From positions 14,356,343 through 14,420,342 of the forward strand of contig NC_034414.1 of NCBI RefSeq assembly GCF_002078875.1: a stretch of 64,000 nt of DNA. Reading direction: 5' to 3'. Of the stretch, positions 1 to 11,659 are shown one piece after another. A model generated the notes under the pieces. The model ran no database searches, was not told the DNA's origin, and saw nothing but the letters and a program-made list of their open reading frames with translations. The stretch comes from Numida meleagris (lineage: Eukaryota > Chordata > Aves > Galliformes > Numididae). Numbering within the stretch: position 1 is the first letter of the stretch; each line of letters begins with the position of its first letter. A program made the translations under genes and the position numbers.

Positions 1-2621
1 GTGCCCCCACTGCTGCTTCCCATACAGAGGAGGCCAAGAGGGAGAAGGCAACGCCAGCGTGTCCCAGCCTGCTGTAGCGATGATGTCACTCCATGCTCGT
101 CGCTTTTGAAGAGGGATTTGAAGCTGGAGGCAGCCTCAGGCGGCTCTTGATGGGTATGAGTGAGAGTGAGAGGCTGGGGAACAGAGCACTACTCTTTCAT
201 GCTGTTCGTGTGCCCCACTCCCCATGAACACACTGGGTTTCTCTGGAAACCCCCCATGTCATTGTGCACAAGTCAAATCTGTCCCATTACACCCTACATA
301 CTTGCAGAAGGCACACTTCCCTCACTATGCAAACCCTTCTCCTCCAGCTTCTCCCCACGTGTGTCTGTAGCTTGAGCAGGGCAGCGGCACGTGTGCAGGG
401 TGCTGATTTACGCTCCTTGGCAATGGGGATGTGGCACTGGGGTAAGTGGTAACCAGAGCTGGGCTGCACCTGTGCTAGGCCTCCTTCTTTTGCTCTGATT
501 TAATGTCCCAGTTGAGAGGTGATGTCATTTCAGAGGGAGCCAGGGAAGAGGAAGTGCTAGAGAAGAAGATAAGGTGCTTTAACTCTTTGCCTCCTGACTC
601 AGCCAAGTTTTAAAGCTGAGCCTTGTGTTAGCCACCAGCCAGGGAGGCATAATAGAGAACAGGAGGGTTGACTGGAGGACGTCTTCTGGGGCTGATGCAG
701 GAGCTGCTCCCCTGGAGGAGGCTGTAACTTACAAGATGCAAGGAAATGGTGATGGAGGATGGTGTGAGCGTGATTTCATGCCCTGCTCTGATTTCCAGGA
801 GTTTGCTTCAGGATAATCAGCAGAACTGCTACAAAGTCCTGGAGAAGGTATACTGAGCGTGCCAAGTCAGCCCTGTTTCTGAGAGGAGAGGCTGAATGAA
901 GCGGTCATTAGTAAGGGCTTGTTAAAAGGACTTATTCCACTGCAGAGATAGGCAGTAGTGTTGAATCCTGTGGTGTTGGATCCAAAGACAGGGACTTCCA
1001 AAAGGATCTCATGGAATTACACAGGTCCCAGTCAAACCCCAAAGTATTCACTGCCCTTTGGGTGATGTGAAGCTGCATCTGCCCATTTTTATGATTGGGA
1101 AGACCTCTGGGAATGCTCGTTGGGCTAATATAACCCAAGGTGCCCTCTCTTGCAAAGAAGTATTGCCTGGGTGTCTTCTGCTGGAGGGGAATGAGGTTGG
1201 GCCACCATCTCACTCTACCCTAGAGAACAGGCTCACTGTGCAAGAGGAGTCATCATAGTCTTCCAGTGTTGGCAAAGAAGTGTTCCGTGTTTCCTTTTCC
1301 ACATTCTGTATTCAGCTGTGTTGTGACTCGGCACACAAGAGGAGAGGCTGCAAGCTCAGATCCCATTTCAGGCTACACCATTAACTGTAGCTGAGTCTTT
1401 TACACTACAGAGCACTACTCCACAAATCGAGATAACCAGTGCCCTTATGTGACCACGCATGATATGCAGTAGAGCTTTGTGTTGATACAGCGATGCTTGT
1501 TGCTCTGCTGAAGCCTCTATTCCTGCCACTTGATCGAGAAACTGGCTTTGGGGCAGGTTTGTTCCCATTTAGACCATGCATTTGATGGTGCCAGACACCA
1601 CGGCATTGTCAGATGCCACCTACTGCAGCCCCGGCTGGGCATTTTCTCTCGATAGTGGGCTTTGATATGCTGAGATTGTATGAGTAGCTTGTTGCGGAAC
1701 ATTGGGCACTGCTTGCTGTCACGTTCACCAAGGTCAGACCATGAAAAATGGTAAGAAAATCTGTTCAAGAGAAATTAAATTTCTCCCCTTTTGGCAAAAT
1801 GTACATTGCGCATCCCCCTCTCCAGTTTTGCAGGCTCCCTTTTCTAATTAGTGCCACCATGCAAACCAGGCTAGCCTTCGGCTATTAGAAAGGCAGGAAA
1901 TCTGTGCACGATGTCACTGCCAGACTGTGAGCCAGCTCGAGTGCAATGGCCTACAGGTAGCCATGTGGTACTCTGGTCAGAAATCCCAAGCTTGGGCTTG
2001 CTCAGCACTAGCCCATCAAGTCGTTTTGCCCCAGTGTTTTTTTACTAGCAAAAGTGACTCTAGTTGTCTCCAGAGGGTACGCAGGTTCCTGTGATCTGTC
2101 TGGATGAAGTTGTGAAGAGCAGGAGATGGTGCAAGGCAGTCTCAAGTTGCACTGGAAGAGGTTTTAGATTGAACATTAGGAGAAATTACTTTATGGAGGT
2201 TGTCCAGCATTGAGATGGTCTGCCCAGGGAAGTGGTGGAGATCTCATCCCTGGAGGTATTGAAAAGGTGTGTGGATGTGGCGTTAAGTTTAGTGATGGGA
2301 CTTGGTAAGTCAGTTTGAAGGTTGGACAGAATGATCTTGAAGGTCTTTTCCAAACCTAGATGATTCTATGATTCAAAGATACCTCTCATGTGCATTAATA
2401 TCCAGCTGCAGCAGGAAAAAAAAAGCTGGCTCTTCTGTGTGTGTGGCGCAGTCATCGCAGTGTGTCTGCACTGGTTAACAATGGTTGTTGGATTTTTGTT
2501 CTGCAAAGCTCTGCTCTCATCACGGGCGATTATCACCGTTTTGTCCCTAGCCCGCCAGGTGGCAAGTACTGATGGTCCCAGCCTTGTTGCTGTGAGCTCA
2601 ATGTCCCTGTTTTCTCTGCAG
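1..2621 (+). other. DUSP8: DUSP8 intron (partial)
   Basis: This is non-coding sequence upstream of the first DUSP8 exon in the window, ending in a pyrimidine-rich tract and AG at 2620-2621. The rhodanese/MAPK-docking half of DUSP8 is not recognisable in any frame, so its exons lie upstream. Short open frames here are neither conserved-looking nor flanked by splice sites. The only recognisable content is the CR1 fragment at 2141-2374. Confidence 0.75.
2141..2374 (+). mobile_element. CR1 LINE 3'-end fragment
   Basis: The segment follows the CR1 3' end in order: CTCAAGTTGCACTGG, the GCCCAGGGAAGTGGTGGAG block, TCCCTGGAGGTATTGAAAAG, GATGATCTT-type and GGTCTTTTCCAAACCTAGA blocks, ending in GATTCTATGATTC. 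It is 5'-truncated, as most CR1 copies are, and lies in sense orientation. CR1 is the dominant avian LINE. The match is from memory of the family and was not aligned. Confidence 0.9.
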
Positions 2622-2788
2622 GAGGCTTTGCCACTTTCTCATCCTGTTTCCCTGGGCTCTGTGAGGGGAAACCAGCTGCCATCCTGCCAATGAGCATCTC
2701 CCAGCCCTGCTTGCCCGTGGCCAATGTCGGCCCCACACGCATCCTGCCACATCTCTACCTGGGCTCCCAGAAAGACGTCCTGAACAAG
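2622..2788 (+). CDS. DUSP8: DUSP8 coding exon: end of rhodanese domain and start of phosphatase domain
   Basis: The exon has 2 nt completing a split Gly codon plus 55 codons. It reads GFATFSSCFPGLCEGKPAA and then a stretch ending THILPHLYLGSQKDVLNK-like (here TRILPHLYLGSQKDVLNK). The first part closes the CDC25/rhodanese-like regulatory domain; RILPHLYLGS opens the dual-specificity phosphatase domain. The acceptor is TTTCTCTGCAG and the donor is AAG|GTACAG. An internal ATG (MSIS) is not a start, because the frame is open and conserved upstream of it. DUSP8 (hVH5/M3-6) is a MAP-kinase phosphatase active mainly on JNK and p38. Identity is from near-residue-level recall of the mammalian protein; upstream exons are outside the window. 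Confidence 0.95.
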
Positions 2789-4553
2789 GTACAGCCCTAC
2801 TGCGGGGACAGGTCTGGGCAGGGGCTTGTCCACAAAATCTGAAAATGGGCAACATTTGGCTGCGAGGAGAGAGGAGAAAGGAGGGACACTGCACTTCTAA
2901 AGATGCTGGAAGGACAGCATCATGATGTCACGTCAGGGAAAGAATTTTGTTTAAAGAGAAAATAACAGCAGGAAGAAAGAAAGAAGAATTGCAGCTGAAA
3001 TGCCACTGGGCATCTTCCATAGGTGGGAGGGAGACAGGAAGACATCCCTGCCCAGGGCAGGAGCAGTTAGGGGGTTCAGGACAGCAGAGCAGGATAGAGA
3101 CAGAAAGGAGGCAGAAAAAAAACATATATAGGGAGTAGAATGAAATGAAAGAGAAAAATGTCAAGAATGTGAGCTTACAAGCTGGCTGGCTCTGGGGAGC
3201 CAAGGCTGGGTTCTATGGAGCCTGCTGGTGACCTCCTCCATGAGCTGGGATGGGCAGGGACTGGCCACCAGACAGCCACAGCCAAAATCTCCCAAGGACC
3301 AATGTCAGGCAAGAAAATTTATGGTTTCCTTTCCTCCCCACCTCCTCTGAGGGTTTTGTTTATCTTTTGGAGCTGTGTTTTCTGCCAGCACTGCAGTGTG
3401 GTGGCCAGAAGATGCCCCATTCGTAGGCAGCAGAGTGGGGTCAAGTGCAGAGGTCACATAAAGGTGATGCTTCTCCTCTCCAGCATGTTGAGAGGCAGCT
3501 CCATGCACACCCTGACATATGGAAGGATTCCTTTACTCACAGATTTCTTTTCTCCTCCTGTTTAATTCTAAATCTTCCCTGAAACAGTTCAGGTCAGGCA
3601 GCTGACACAGGCATTCAACCGTTTTTATATGCAACCTGCCCTTGTTTGTACAGACAATACATAATCTGATCGGAGGGGGAAAAGACATGCAGGAATTTTG
3701 TGTCAGCAACACACATAGATGAAGCTGTCTTTGCCCTGGGAGGGAGAGAATGGAGCTTGGTATGTATATAGCAGTATGCACCCAGCAAGCCAGTTTCCAA
3801 AGGGATGGCCCATGGGTCACCCCCTTATTGCAGTTTTTCATCTGACCCTTGTTATCTAACATCTCCCTTATCCTGTCATTTTATTGACTCAGAAATATGG
3901 GCCATGATGGTGGCCATTGAGTGACTGAAGCAGAAAAGTCACAGAAGAAAGGTCCAGGTTCACTCCAGAGTCAAAAAGAGGGAAGAGATGGTTCCTCTCA
4001 AGTGGGTGTTCTGAGTCACTAAAGCCTGAAATGAGAGGTTCATGTGAGCTTCTTGTAGGCTAAAATGCAGCAAAATTTAGTGAAGAGTTGTGAACAACTA
4101 ATAAGTCTGTAAGAACTCCCAATGCTTTTTGGTGTGGATTGGGAGTAAAGAAATGAGTTGACATTGGTTATCATGGAGTGCTACTGATATCTCAAGCAAC
4201 TTGGTTGACGAGGTACCTCTCCTCTCTCAATGGATATTTTCTAAGCTTTCATTGAGACTTTTCATTGGTTTCCTTTCTTACTTTCCCATATGGAACTCCT
4301 TTCCAGGATTCTTTGGTCGTGCTGAGGTATCTAAGTAAAAATCTGCTGAGTTACAAACCTACACCATCTAAATGGGCACATCCCTCTCAGCCAGTCTGTG
4401 CTGAACATCAGTTAAGTAGCATCAGCTGGTTGATCAGCTAGGACAAGGAGCAGCAGAAGACCCATGGGAGCAAGTACTGGGGTGGTTAACAGCCAGGAGT
4501 GTGTGGAGAGGTGCATAACTCAGCCAATCCTTCAATTCCTTCTCTCCCACCAG
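2789..4553 (+). other. DUSP8: DUSP8 intron
   Basis: This intron is bounded by the GTACAG donor at 2789 and the TCTCTCCCACCAG acceptor ending at 4553. It contains A-rich stretches (about 3110-3125). I see no conserved coding segment, RNA gene or recognisable transposon in it. Confidence 0.85.
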
Positions 4554-4713
4554 GACTTGATGACACAGAATGGGATAAGCTACGTCCTCAATGCCAGCAA
4601 CTCCTGTCCCAAGCCAGACTTCATCTGTGACAGTCACTTCATGCGCATTCCTGTCAATGACAACTACTGTGAGAAGCTGCTTCCCTGGCTGGATAAATCC
4701 ATTGAATTTATTG
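4554..4713 (+). CDS. DUSP8: DUSP8 coding exon: phosphatase domain with general-acid loop
   Basis: The exon has 53 codons plus 1 nt. It starts DLMTQNGISYVLNASNSCPK and ends in LLPWLDKSIEFI, with the final G joining AC of the next exon to make Asp. The segment FMRIPVNDNYCEK holds the Asp expected to be the general acid of the DSP fold (equivalent to the Asp in the IPISD loop of other MAP-kinase phosphatases). Acceptor CACCAG and donor G|GTGAGC are canonical. The exon is almost unchanged from the mammalian protein, with conservative swaps such as Ile/Val in RIPVND. Confidence 0.96.
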
Positions 4714-4918
4714 GTGAGCTTTCATTATGATACTTACAGACCCATCAGTTAGCCCTCAAAATCTGAACTCTTTTTCTGTCCTCCACAGGCCTATTTCCAG
4801 CAGCTCTTCTCCTTTCACACACAGGAGTTGAGGGTTGGAGATTGAGGCTAGAGTCAATTTGCTCGCTGTCTCTGACTGCATCAACACATTTCTCTCTGTT
4901 TTCTCTGCCATGCTCCAG
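4714..4918 (+). other. DUSP8: Short DUSP8 intron (205 bp)
   Basis: This is a short intron with donor GTGAGC and acceptor CCATGCTCCAG preceded by a TCTCT-rich pyrimidine tract. Nothing else is seen in it. Confidence 0.9.
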
Positions 4919-5042
4919 ACAAGGCCAAGGTGTCCAGCTGCCAAGTGATCGTGCACTGCTTGGCAGGGATCTCCCGGTCAGCCACCATTGCCATTGCCTA
5001 CATCATGAAGACCATGGGTATGTCATCCGACGATGCTTACAG
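4919..5042 (+). CDS. DUSP8: DUSP8 coding exon: catalytic P-loop
   Basis: The exon is 124 nt: 2 nt of a split Asp, 40 codons, and 2 nt of a split Arg. It carries the signature HCLAGISRSATIAIAYIMK, a perfect HCxxGxxR(S/T) loop. The Cys is the nucleophile that forms the phospho-cysteine intermediate and the Arg binds phosphate, so the enzyme should be active. It continues into KTMGMSSDDAYR. The donor is AG|GTAAGC. This exon sequence is essentially invariant among DUSP8 and DUSP16, so the assignment to DUSP8 rests on the tail exon. Confidence 0.97.
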
Positions 5043-5420
5043 GTAAGCATTCCTCAGAGGACAGAGAGGGGTTCTACTGGTGTGCCTCAGTCCAGGGAAG
5101 GAAAGCAGACTGAGCCTAGGGGAGGGTGGTTGCTCCTTGAAGCTCTGTCTTGCCTTGGCTGAGTCCTGGTGAAACCAAATCAAATCATCCCTTCACATAG
5201 TGCATGCAATGATGGAAGCAGTAAAATGGTGTGCGGGCAGGCAAAACCCCCAGAATCTGAGCAACCCCAGCTTTAGCCGTGGAGGCCCCAGGGCTCCCCA
5301 GTACCTCTTTCTTCAGAGGGTTCTGGATGATGTTTCCTCTCACCAAAGAGGTCAAGAGATTAGAGGGTGACTTACTTGAAGGACCAAGCACCAATCAGGG
5401 CTGTCTGTGCCTCTTGGCAG
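5043..5420 (+). other. DUSP8: DUSP8 intron (378 bp)
   Basis: This intron lies between donor GTAAGC and acceptor CTCTTGGCAG. No repeat, RNA gene or conserved coding segment is recognised. Confidence 0.85.
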
Positions 5421-6498
5421 GTTTGTTAAGGACCGCCGCCCATCGATCTCACCCAACTTTAACTTCCTGGGCCAGCTCCTGGAGTACGAGAGGAGCCTGA
5501 AGCTCCTTAAGGCTCTGAAGGCCCAGGGTGACCGGGGTGAGGGAGAAGCCCCTCAGGACCCAGCTGAGGTGTCCGAGGCTGGCAGGCACCCCACACCGTC
5601 TACCTCAGAGAAGGTTGAGGACGTACCGAGAAGCACAACCTCTGCACCCCCACCCAGTGACCCTGAAAGGCAAGGTGGACCTCCCAAGGTCTTGTCACCC
5701 ACAGCACTGCAGCAGGGACTCAACGGCTTGCACCTTTCCTCGGAGCGCATCCAGGACACCAACCGCTTGAAACGCTCCTTCTCCCTGGACATCAAATCTG
5801 CCTACTCCCCTGGCCTGCGGCAGGACCCCCCAGGCCTGCCCAGCACCGGGGAGGCCCCCAAGCTCTGCAAGTTGGACAGCCCCTCGGCACCCAGCGGCCA
5901 GTTCTCTCCAGTGCCCGACAGCCCTGACCGGCCCAGCGGGCCCGACCTCCTGCTGGAGGCCAAGGTGAGGCAGCGGCGCAAGCACCGGCACCAAGCGGGC
6001 TCGCCGGCCCATGGCCTCAGCCTCAATGTTGGCGCTGCCCGCAAGAGCCCCGGGGCAGAGGACAGTCTCCAGCCAAGGCTCAGCCTGCCTGGCCCACCAC
6101 AGGCCTCCAGCGGTTCCTGGGGAAGCGTCCACCTCGAGTCCCCCAGCACCCCATCCTCTGAGGGAGGATGGTACTTCGGCACGGACTCAGCCAACAGCGG
6201 TGGCAGTGGCACTGGCAGTGGGACACTGTTCAGCGGCACCAGCCCATACCCACCATTTGGTTGCAATGGGATGCCGGGGGGCTGTGAGATCAGACTGAGG
6301 GACAAGCAGAGGGCTGAGGCGAGGGATGGGAGGCACAGCTGGCACGAGGAGGCCGGTGCTGAGAAGCAGTTCAAGAGGAGGAGCTGCCAGATGGAGTTCG
6401 AGGAGACCATGTCCGAGGGCAGGTCCCGGGAGGAGCTGGGCAAAATAGGCAAACAGTCAAGCTTTTCGGGCAGCATGGAGATCATCGAGGTGTCCTGA
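5421..6498 (+). CDS. DUSP8: DUSP8 terminal coding exon: end of phosphatase domain and long C-terminal tail
   Basis: The exon has 1 nt completing Arg, 358 codons and a TGA stop at 6496-6498. The phosphatase domain ends in FVKDRRPSISPNFNFLGQLL. A low-complexity tail rich in Pro, Ser and Gly follows (about 330 residues). It has DUSP8-specific islands: LQQGLNGLHLSSERIQDTNR, LKRSFSLDIKSAY, EAPKLCKLDSPS, FKRRSCQMEFEE, and the C-terminus SGSMEIIEVS. These islands separate DUSP8 from its close paralogue DUSP16. A basic stretch RQRRKHRH (around 5970-5990) could be a nuclear-localisation signal. Between islands the tail diverges strongly from mammals, with a Gly/Ser/Thr repeat (GGSGTGSGT, about 6200-6225) in place of mammalian Pro/Ala-rich sequence. 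The long antisense frame over this exon is a by-product of its GC content. Confidence 0.97.
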
Positions 6499-7039
6499 CA
6501 CCCATCATGGGTGGTTGGAGAGAAAGGGGGGGGGGGATATTTAAGATGGGGAGAAATGCAGGGAGGGCGGGTGGGGAGTATTTATACTTGCGTGTGCATT
6601 TTCGGGAGCACACACATCGAAATGAAAGCAAAGAGGAATGAATCCAGAGTCAGGAAACATCACGGTGAATGCTTAGTGTCCCCCCCATGCTCACCCTGGT
6701 TCTCTCACCCTAGCAGCCCCCAGCCCTTGGTGACATCACCCTGGGCTTTTGCACATGAAGCAAAAGTGATGGGAGAGCAGCCCTCAGAGCCCTGTGCTCA
6801 AATCTGGGGTGTAAAATTTGAAAGGGAAGGGGCAGGAATTACCATTTGGGGTTGGGAGGGTGAGCAGAGCCTGCTCCTGGCTGGGGCGGGATGTGGTCCC
6901 ATGGGGACAGAGCACGGCATCACTCTGTCAAGGTGGGGAAGAGGCAACCCAACAATCCCTCCCCACACCCTAGTGCACTAAGCATGTGCCCCCGTGTTTC
7001 TCTGGCTGAGTATCTAAAGATGCTGCACTACAGCAGCCC

Positions 7040-7094
7040 TATACATATATAAATATATATTATATATAATATAAAGAAAACACACACACACACA
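7040..7094. repeat. Compound (TA)n-like / (CA)n microsatellite
   Basis: An irregular TATATA/AATATA tract is followed by AAGAAAA and about eight CA units. It lies within the proposed DUSP8 3' UTR and is likely polymorphic in length. Confidence 0.85.
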
Positions 7095-8138
7095 AAGGAA
7101 AAAGGTAAATGGTTTTACTGCGATTTTTATTGAGACGTAAATAATATTTCGATTTTTTTTTTGTTTTGTTTTTAATTTATTGAAGCTGTTTCATTCTGGC
7201 AATGATTTGCAGACAATGTGGGGCGGTACTTTCAGCTCTATTTTTACTGTGTATGGTATTTAAATCTGAAATACGAGTTTCTAAGCAATATCTGAGGCCT
7301 GTGGCTCCTTCTATAGATCATGTCGACAACAAAGATTTTCCCCCATTCCCTCTGAGTGCAGCAAAAAGGGGACAGAAAACTCTTTGGAGCACTTTTACTA
7401 GAAATGAACAAGTGAACAAGGAAGCCGTAAAATCTTAAAACACAAACTGAGCCAGAAAACTCCCTTTCTGGAAGCTGCTGCCGCTTCTTCGCTCCCTTAG
7501 TCCCTGTTTTCTTCCCCTAACCCATCACAGCCATCATTCCCATCCTGGCCATTGTCCCCTTCCCTCCCTTGAGCTGCCCTTTCTGGCTGGAGACAGAGAG
7601 GAGCAAGTCACTCAGATGGAGGGAAGGGCGCTGGGCATCCCCGCGGATACGCATGGAAGGAGAAGGCATCCAATGCCACTGCAGCACTGGGAGGGGAGGT
7701 TAGTGATGGTTGGGATTTCATCTAATGGGTGTCTTGCTTGTCCTCCCCAGCACCAAAACTCTTGGGCAGAGTTTTTCTTGGGAAACATGTTTGCAGGATC
7801 CTCCTTGCTTCCCGGCTGCCCTTACCAGTGGGGAGCCAAGACCTTGCAACCCAACACCCAGCTTCAGGCTTGCTGAGAAGCTGCTTTCTGGAGCTGTAGG
7901 CACTGAGCTGCCTCTGCTGCAAAGCACATCTCTCCCTGTGGCTGTCTTTGCTTTCTCCCTCATCTTGCGCTAGCTTGCAAAGCTAATACCTCAGGGGTCT
8001 CCATTCGTGCGTGTCTGTGTCCTGTGTCATCCTTTGAGCGTTTTTCTTTTCTGGATCCACTCTTTTTTTTTCTCTACTTACCTTTGCTCCTCCTTTTGTT
8101 GTTTGTTTCTATCACTAAATCAACTTACACATGACAAA

Positions 8139-8144
8139 AATAAA
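8139..8144 (+). terminator. DUSP8: Candidate poly(A) signal AATAAA (proximal)
   Basis: An AATAAA hexamer lies about 1.64 kb after the DUSP8 stop. No strong GT-rich element follows at close range, so it is the weakest of the three candidates. Confidence 0.3.
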
Positions 8145-10111
8145 TGATCTCAGGTTAAACAGTGAACACAGCCCAGAGGCATGAGGAGCTGTGATAGAGC
8201 AAGGAGGAGCAGTTTGCTACTCCCTGACCTCCTCTGCCTCCATCTGGGTGCCTGAAGCTGAGACAAGACTGCCTAGAGGTTCATTGCTGTCTTCAGCATG
8301 GCTTTATTCTTGCTGTTTTACAATGAGGCCATGCTGGGGAGATCCCACATGCTCTCAACTTGGCTCCTCAAGGTCCTTTGAGAGCACACCACCATCCATC
8401 ATTGCCTTCAGCAAACTCCTCAAGCCAGATCAGTCATGCTGACCCAAACCTTAGAGTAGGCAGAAAGAGCATTCCTTCTCATGGCCTTGCAGCTGCAAGG
8501 TTTGAGAGGGGTGGTGATGCTAGCAAAGCTGTGCCAGGGCTTTTCAGCCTTTGCCTCCTCAGCTTTTAGACACTTACACCCCTTTAGTTACCGCCTGCTC
8601 TGCCAACTTCATTTAATGACAACCTCATTCACCTCACTTACAATCTACTCTTTCTGCGTGTCATTTTTGCTGTGTTTTCACTGAAACTTGAGAAATTTCC
8701 CCCTCCTGGCCACAAAAGGAAGATGAAATCATTCTCTACCCATCACCTCCATCTCAATAGCTAGGCAGCTCTTCAGGAATTGCACTCACTGTAGGGCCTC
8801 CCAACTGAGTATTAATGTGCAGAAAGAGGATGACAGGTTGGCATGGCGAGGCAGTAGCAAGCACTCACATAACTCATCCCATTAGCTGGCATGGTGTGTT
8901 ACAAGCACAAAAAAAGCAGCTGGAGTATGTCAGGAAGGAAAGGGTGAGTGTTGTAGGTGCGACTGAATGTCTACAGAGGCGGATGCGTGGTTTGAATTTT
9001 GTCATCTCTCTACCATGCCCCAGAATGCTCCTCAGCTGTGCTCAAGGTTTTGGGCACTATGGGCTCCTCTCTTCTCTGAACCCAGAGCAAAAAGAAACCT
9101 TTTAAGATTCATAGATATATCATAGCAGCCAAGAGACATTCATCACCCACCTCTGCAGTCTTCTTTTGAAGTCCTTCATGTTCATCCTTCCCCCTTACAT
9201 TGGGTGTTTAAGGCTACATCCAAAAAATACCTTGTGACAGAGCAGACCTGCCTGAGCTGGGGCTAACTGCCAGTTAGCTAACTGCTGAACCTGAGCCATG
9301 AGGGTCACCAAAAGGCTTGCAATTAACGTCGAAGATTTTTCAAATCTGCCCGATGGACCACTTTGTCTATGAATCAAAGAGTTATGATGAGGGTGGATGT
9401 GTTGGCTAGTAGTCCTCCCCATCATCTTCTGACCAAGCCTTTATATGGGCTCTTGCAGCCAGACTACTCAACCCAAGTTTCACTGGGACCCGAATGGTCT
9501 CCACCCTAATCTGATGAGGGTGGATTTCCTTGTAGTGGCAGAAGTAAGAGCAGAGGAGAGGAAAGGTCTCTGCTTTTAAGGGAGGAACCATCAAGGCTGG
9601 TTGGGCACTGCAGCTGCCACATGCCCTGTGGTTCAGGACACTCCACCGTGTCCACACCTGCATCATCCCTGATGCAGCCGTGGTGGTGCTGGGGCTTCTG
9701 ACCATACAAAGGATGGACCAAAGCACAGCTTTCCTTCTAGCTAGAAGGAACATCACTCCGGACCCTAACTGTCTCCAGGCATGAGCTCCTCAGCTGGATC
9801 CTTCCCATCCACATTTTAGGGGCTAGGCAAACCTGGAGGGAGGGCAGTGATCAGGTTGGCAACACCGAGCCAGAGGCTTGGGTCAGAGCAGGCTCGTCCC
9901 CAGCCTCTGTGGCAGTGTCCCCAGCCCCTGCTGCCTTCCCAGCCCTTCTCTTTGTTTGTTTCTTTGGGCATTTGTTCCTGTTTCGTCTGCCCCTTAGGAG
10001 ACTGTGCCCCACAAAACCCCCTCCCACTGTCCCGTTCCCCTTACCATTCTTAATACTAATGATAATAAGCTATCAGTGTTGTCATTGCAATCTATGAATG
10101 ATAGATTTAAG

Positions 10112-10152
10112 TATTTATGATTATTATTATGATTATTATGGTTATGATTATG
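10112..10152. repeat. AT-rich TTATGA-type microsatellite
   Basis: Imperfect repeats of TTATGATTATTA/TTATGG units are visible. They sit just upstream of an AATAAA at 10204. Confidence 0.7.
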
Positions 10153-10203
10153 TACTTTTTTGCTTCTTACTCTTTGTATGTTGCTCCTTGTTTCTCTGTT
10201 GTG

Positions 10204-10209
10204 AATAAA
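10204..10209 (+). terminator. DUSP8: Candidate poly(A) signal AATAAA (middle)
   Basis: An AATAAA hexamer follows a T-rich stretch (TTGTTTCTCTGTTGTG), with a C-rich downstream flank. It is plausible as an alternative 3' end of DUSP8. Confidence 0.4.
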
Positions 10210-11503
10210 CACAAGGCCCCATCACACCTTCTCTCTGCTCCCAAGCCAGAGGAGGCAAACACAGCCCCAACAGACCCTTGTCTGAGGGTTTGAAGGGTGG
10301 TGCTTCCCAAGGACATGAAGACAACCAAACCTGGGGCAGATTCATTCTCTTAACTCTTCCCTTCCTTCCTGAATCTCCTCTCCCCCATACTGCCATCTGT
10401 TTGCAAGAGGCAGGAACCCACCAGCATCAGGAATGGAGAATTAAATGGCAAAGCGTAAAGCTTAAAGTGTTAGCCAGAAAGAGCATTGTCTAGGCATCCA
10501 GCTCATGGAGGCAGCTCCCTCCATGTCATGGCCCTCTCACCTTCTGCTGGCTGCACCTTGAGGCTGCAGCTCCACCCAGATGGGCTTCGGGTCTGCTGGT
10601 GCCTCTGGTTCGCAAATCCCCTGCTCACCCTGATCAGCCGAGCCCACCCACTGGTGTTCCATCCCAGCAAGATGCCATGGGCTCTCCTGGTGTGAGTGTC
10701 TTCATGGAGCCAGTGCCTCTGTCTATCTGAGGCTGATAAAGCAGGGTGCCATAAGCAGGTGGACCTTGTTTTATGTACCCGTCACTTGGGCTGCTTACAC
10801 AGCCCAGGGGTTTTCAGGTGGCTGTACGGGTGAATATTTTGCTAGGAGGAGACATTAGGGAAAGGGAAGAGGAACCTCATCTGCACCATGGTTTGAAATA
10901 CTCTCTGTACCACGAGCCCCATGAAGAGTCATCTTGATCCAGGGGTTTTAACAATGCCCTTCCCACGCAGCCCTGACACGATCTGTTCTGTCACTACTTT
11001 GCCTCCTCATGGGTTGGGCTCGTTCCCATCACTCCGTGCTGAACTCATTCCTGAGGCTGCTCCAGGACCAGAGCTCAGGTCTCAGCTGCAGGGAGCCCCT
11101 GCAGAGCCCGAGATCCCGCTCCGGCATCACCCTTCCTACCTCACCTGTGCTTGGATGGGGTGGGAGTGGGCAGGGCCCCTCGCACCGCGGCTCAGCTCCC
11201 ACCAGCATCCCCACAGGATCCAGCCCTTCCTCTGAGAGCACAACACAGAGATGGGGTCTGCATCCACCGCAGACACCGTGCAGGTCCCGAGCAGGGAAGA
11301 GATGCTCTGGCTGCTGATCCCACCGCATTCCCCCTGTTGCTGCGGGTGGGACTGAACACAGCTTGTTTTGCCCGCTCGGACTCAGAGAGACATCCTGCCT
11401 CTGCCCTGTCTTTATTTTATTTATTACCAGAGGCTGTAAGCAGCAGTGCTTCTCTACCCCCTCTTTCTTTTCCTTTCTTTTGTATTTTGGAACAATGTGT
11501 TGT

Positions 11504-11509
11504 AATAAA
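11504..11509 (+). terminator. DUSP8: Candidate poly(A) signal AATAAA (distal, best context)
   Basis: AATAAA is preceded by T-rich sequence (TTTTGTATTTTGG and TGTG upstream) and followed within 40 nt by GT-rich sequence. Upstream U-rich plus downstream GU-rich elements make this the best-formed cleavage site of the three. Confidence 0.5.
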
Positions 11510-11659
11510 TACCCAAATAGGTGTTTTAACAGCTGGTGTCGGCCTTGGTTTGTGGGGGAGCTGCTCAGGATGGGGCTGGAGGGTCCTAGTTTGGAGAAGG
11601 CAACACAATTTTGGCTGCATCCACCAGGCCTGATGGAGAGCTGGACACGCAGCCAGACC

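Larger units (their letters stand above)
6499..11525 (+). other. DUSP8: Probable DUSP8 3' UTR and downstream flank
   Basis: No coding sequence follows the DUSP8 stop. The stretch has 3'-UTR character: a G11 run at 6526-6536, an AT/CA-repeat tract near 7040, AU-rich ATTTA-like elements around 7120-7270 (for example TTTTTAATTTATTGAAG), and a second AU-rich patch near 10110-10150. Candidate AATAAA signals lie at 8139, 10204 and 11504. The last is followed by a GT-rich stretch (GGTGTCGGCCTTGGTTTGTGG) typical of a cleavage-stimulating downstream element, so the UTR could be as long as about 5 kb. Which signal is used cannot be decided from sequence alone, and part of this interval may be intergenic. 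Confidence 0.55.

Noticed and set aside
2690..2700. ATG in the first DUSP8 exon here as an alternative translation start
   Set aside because: The frame upstream is conserved rhodanese-domain sequence joined through a clear splice acceptor.
5802..6485. 227-residue antisense frame over the last DUSP8 exon
   Set aside because: It mirrors GC-rich coding DNA on the opposite strand; the sense frame matches DUSP8 to its C-terminus.
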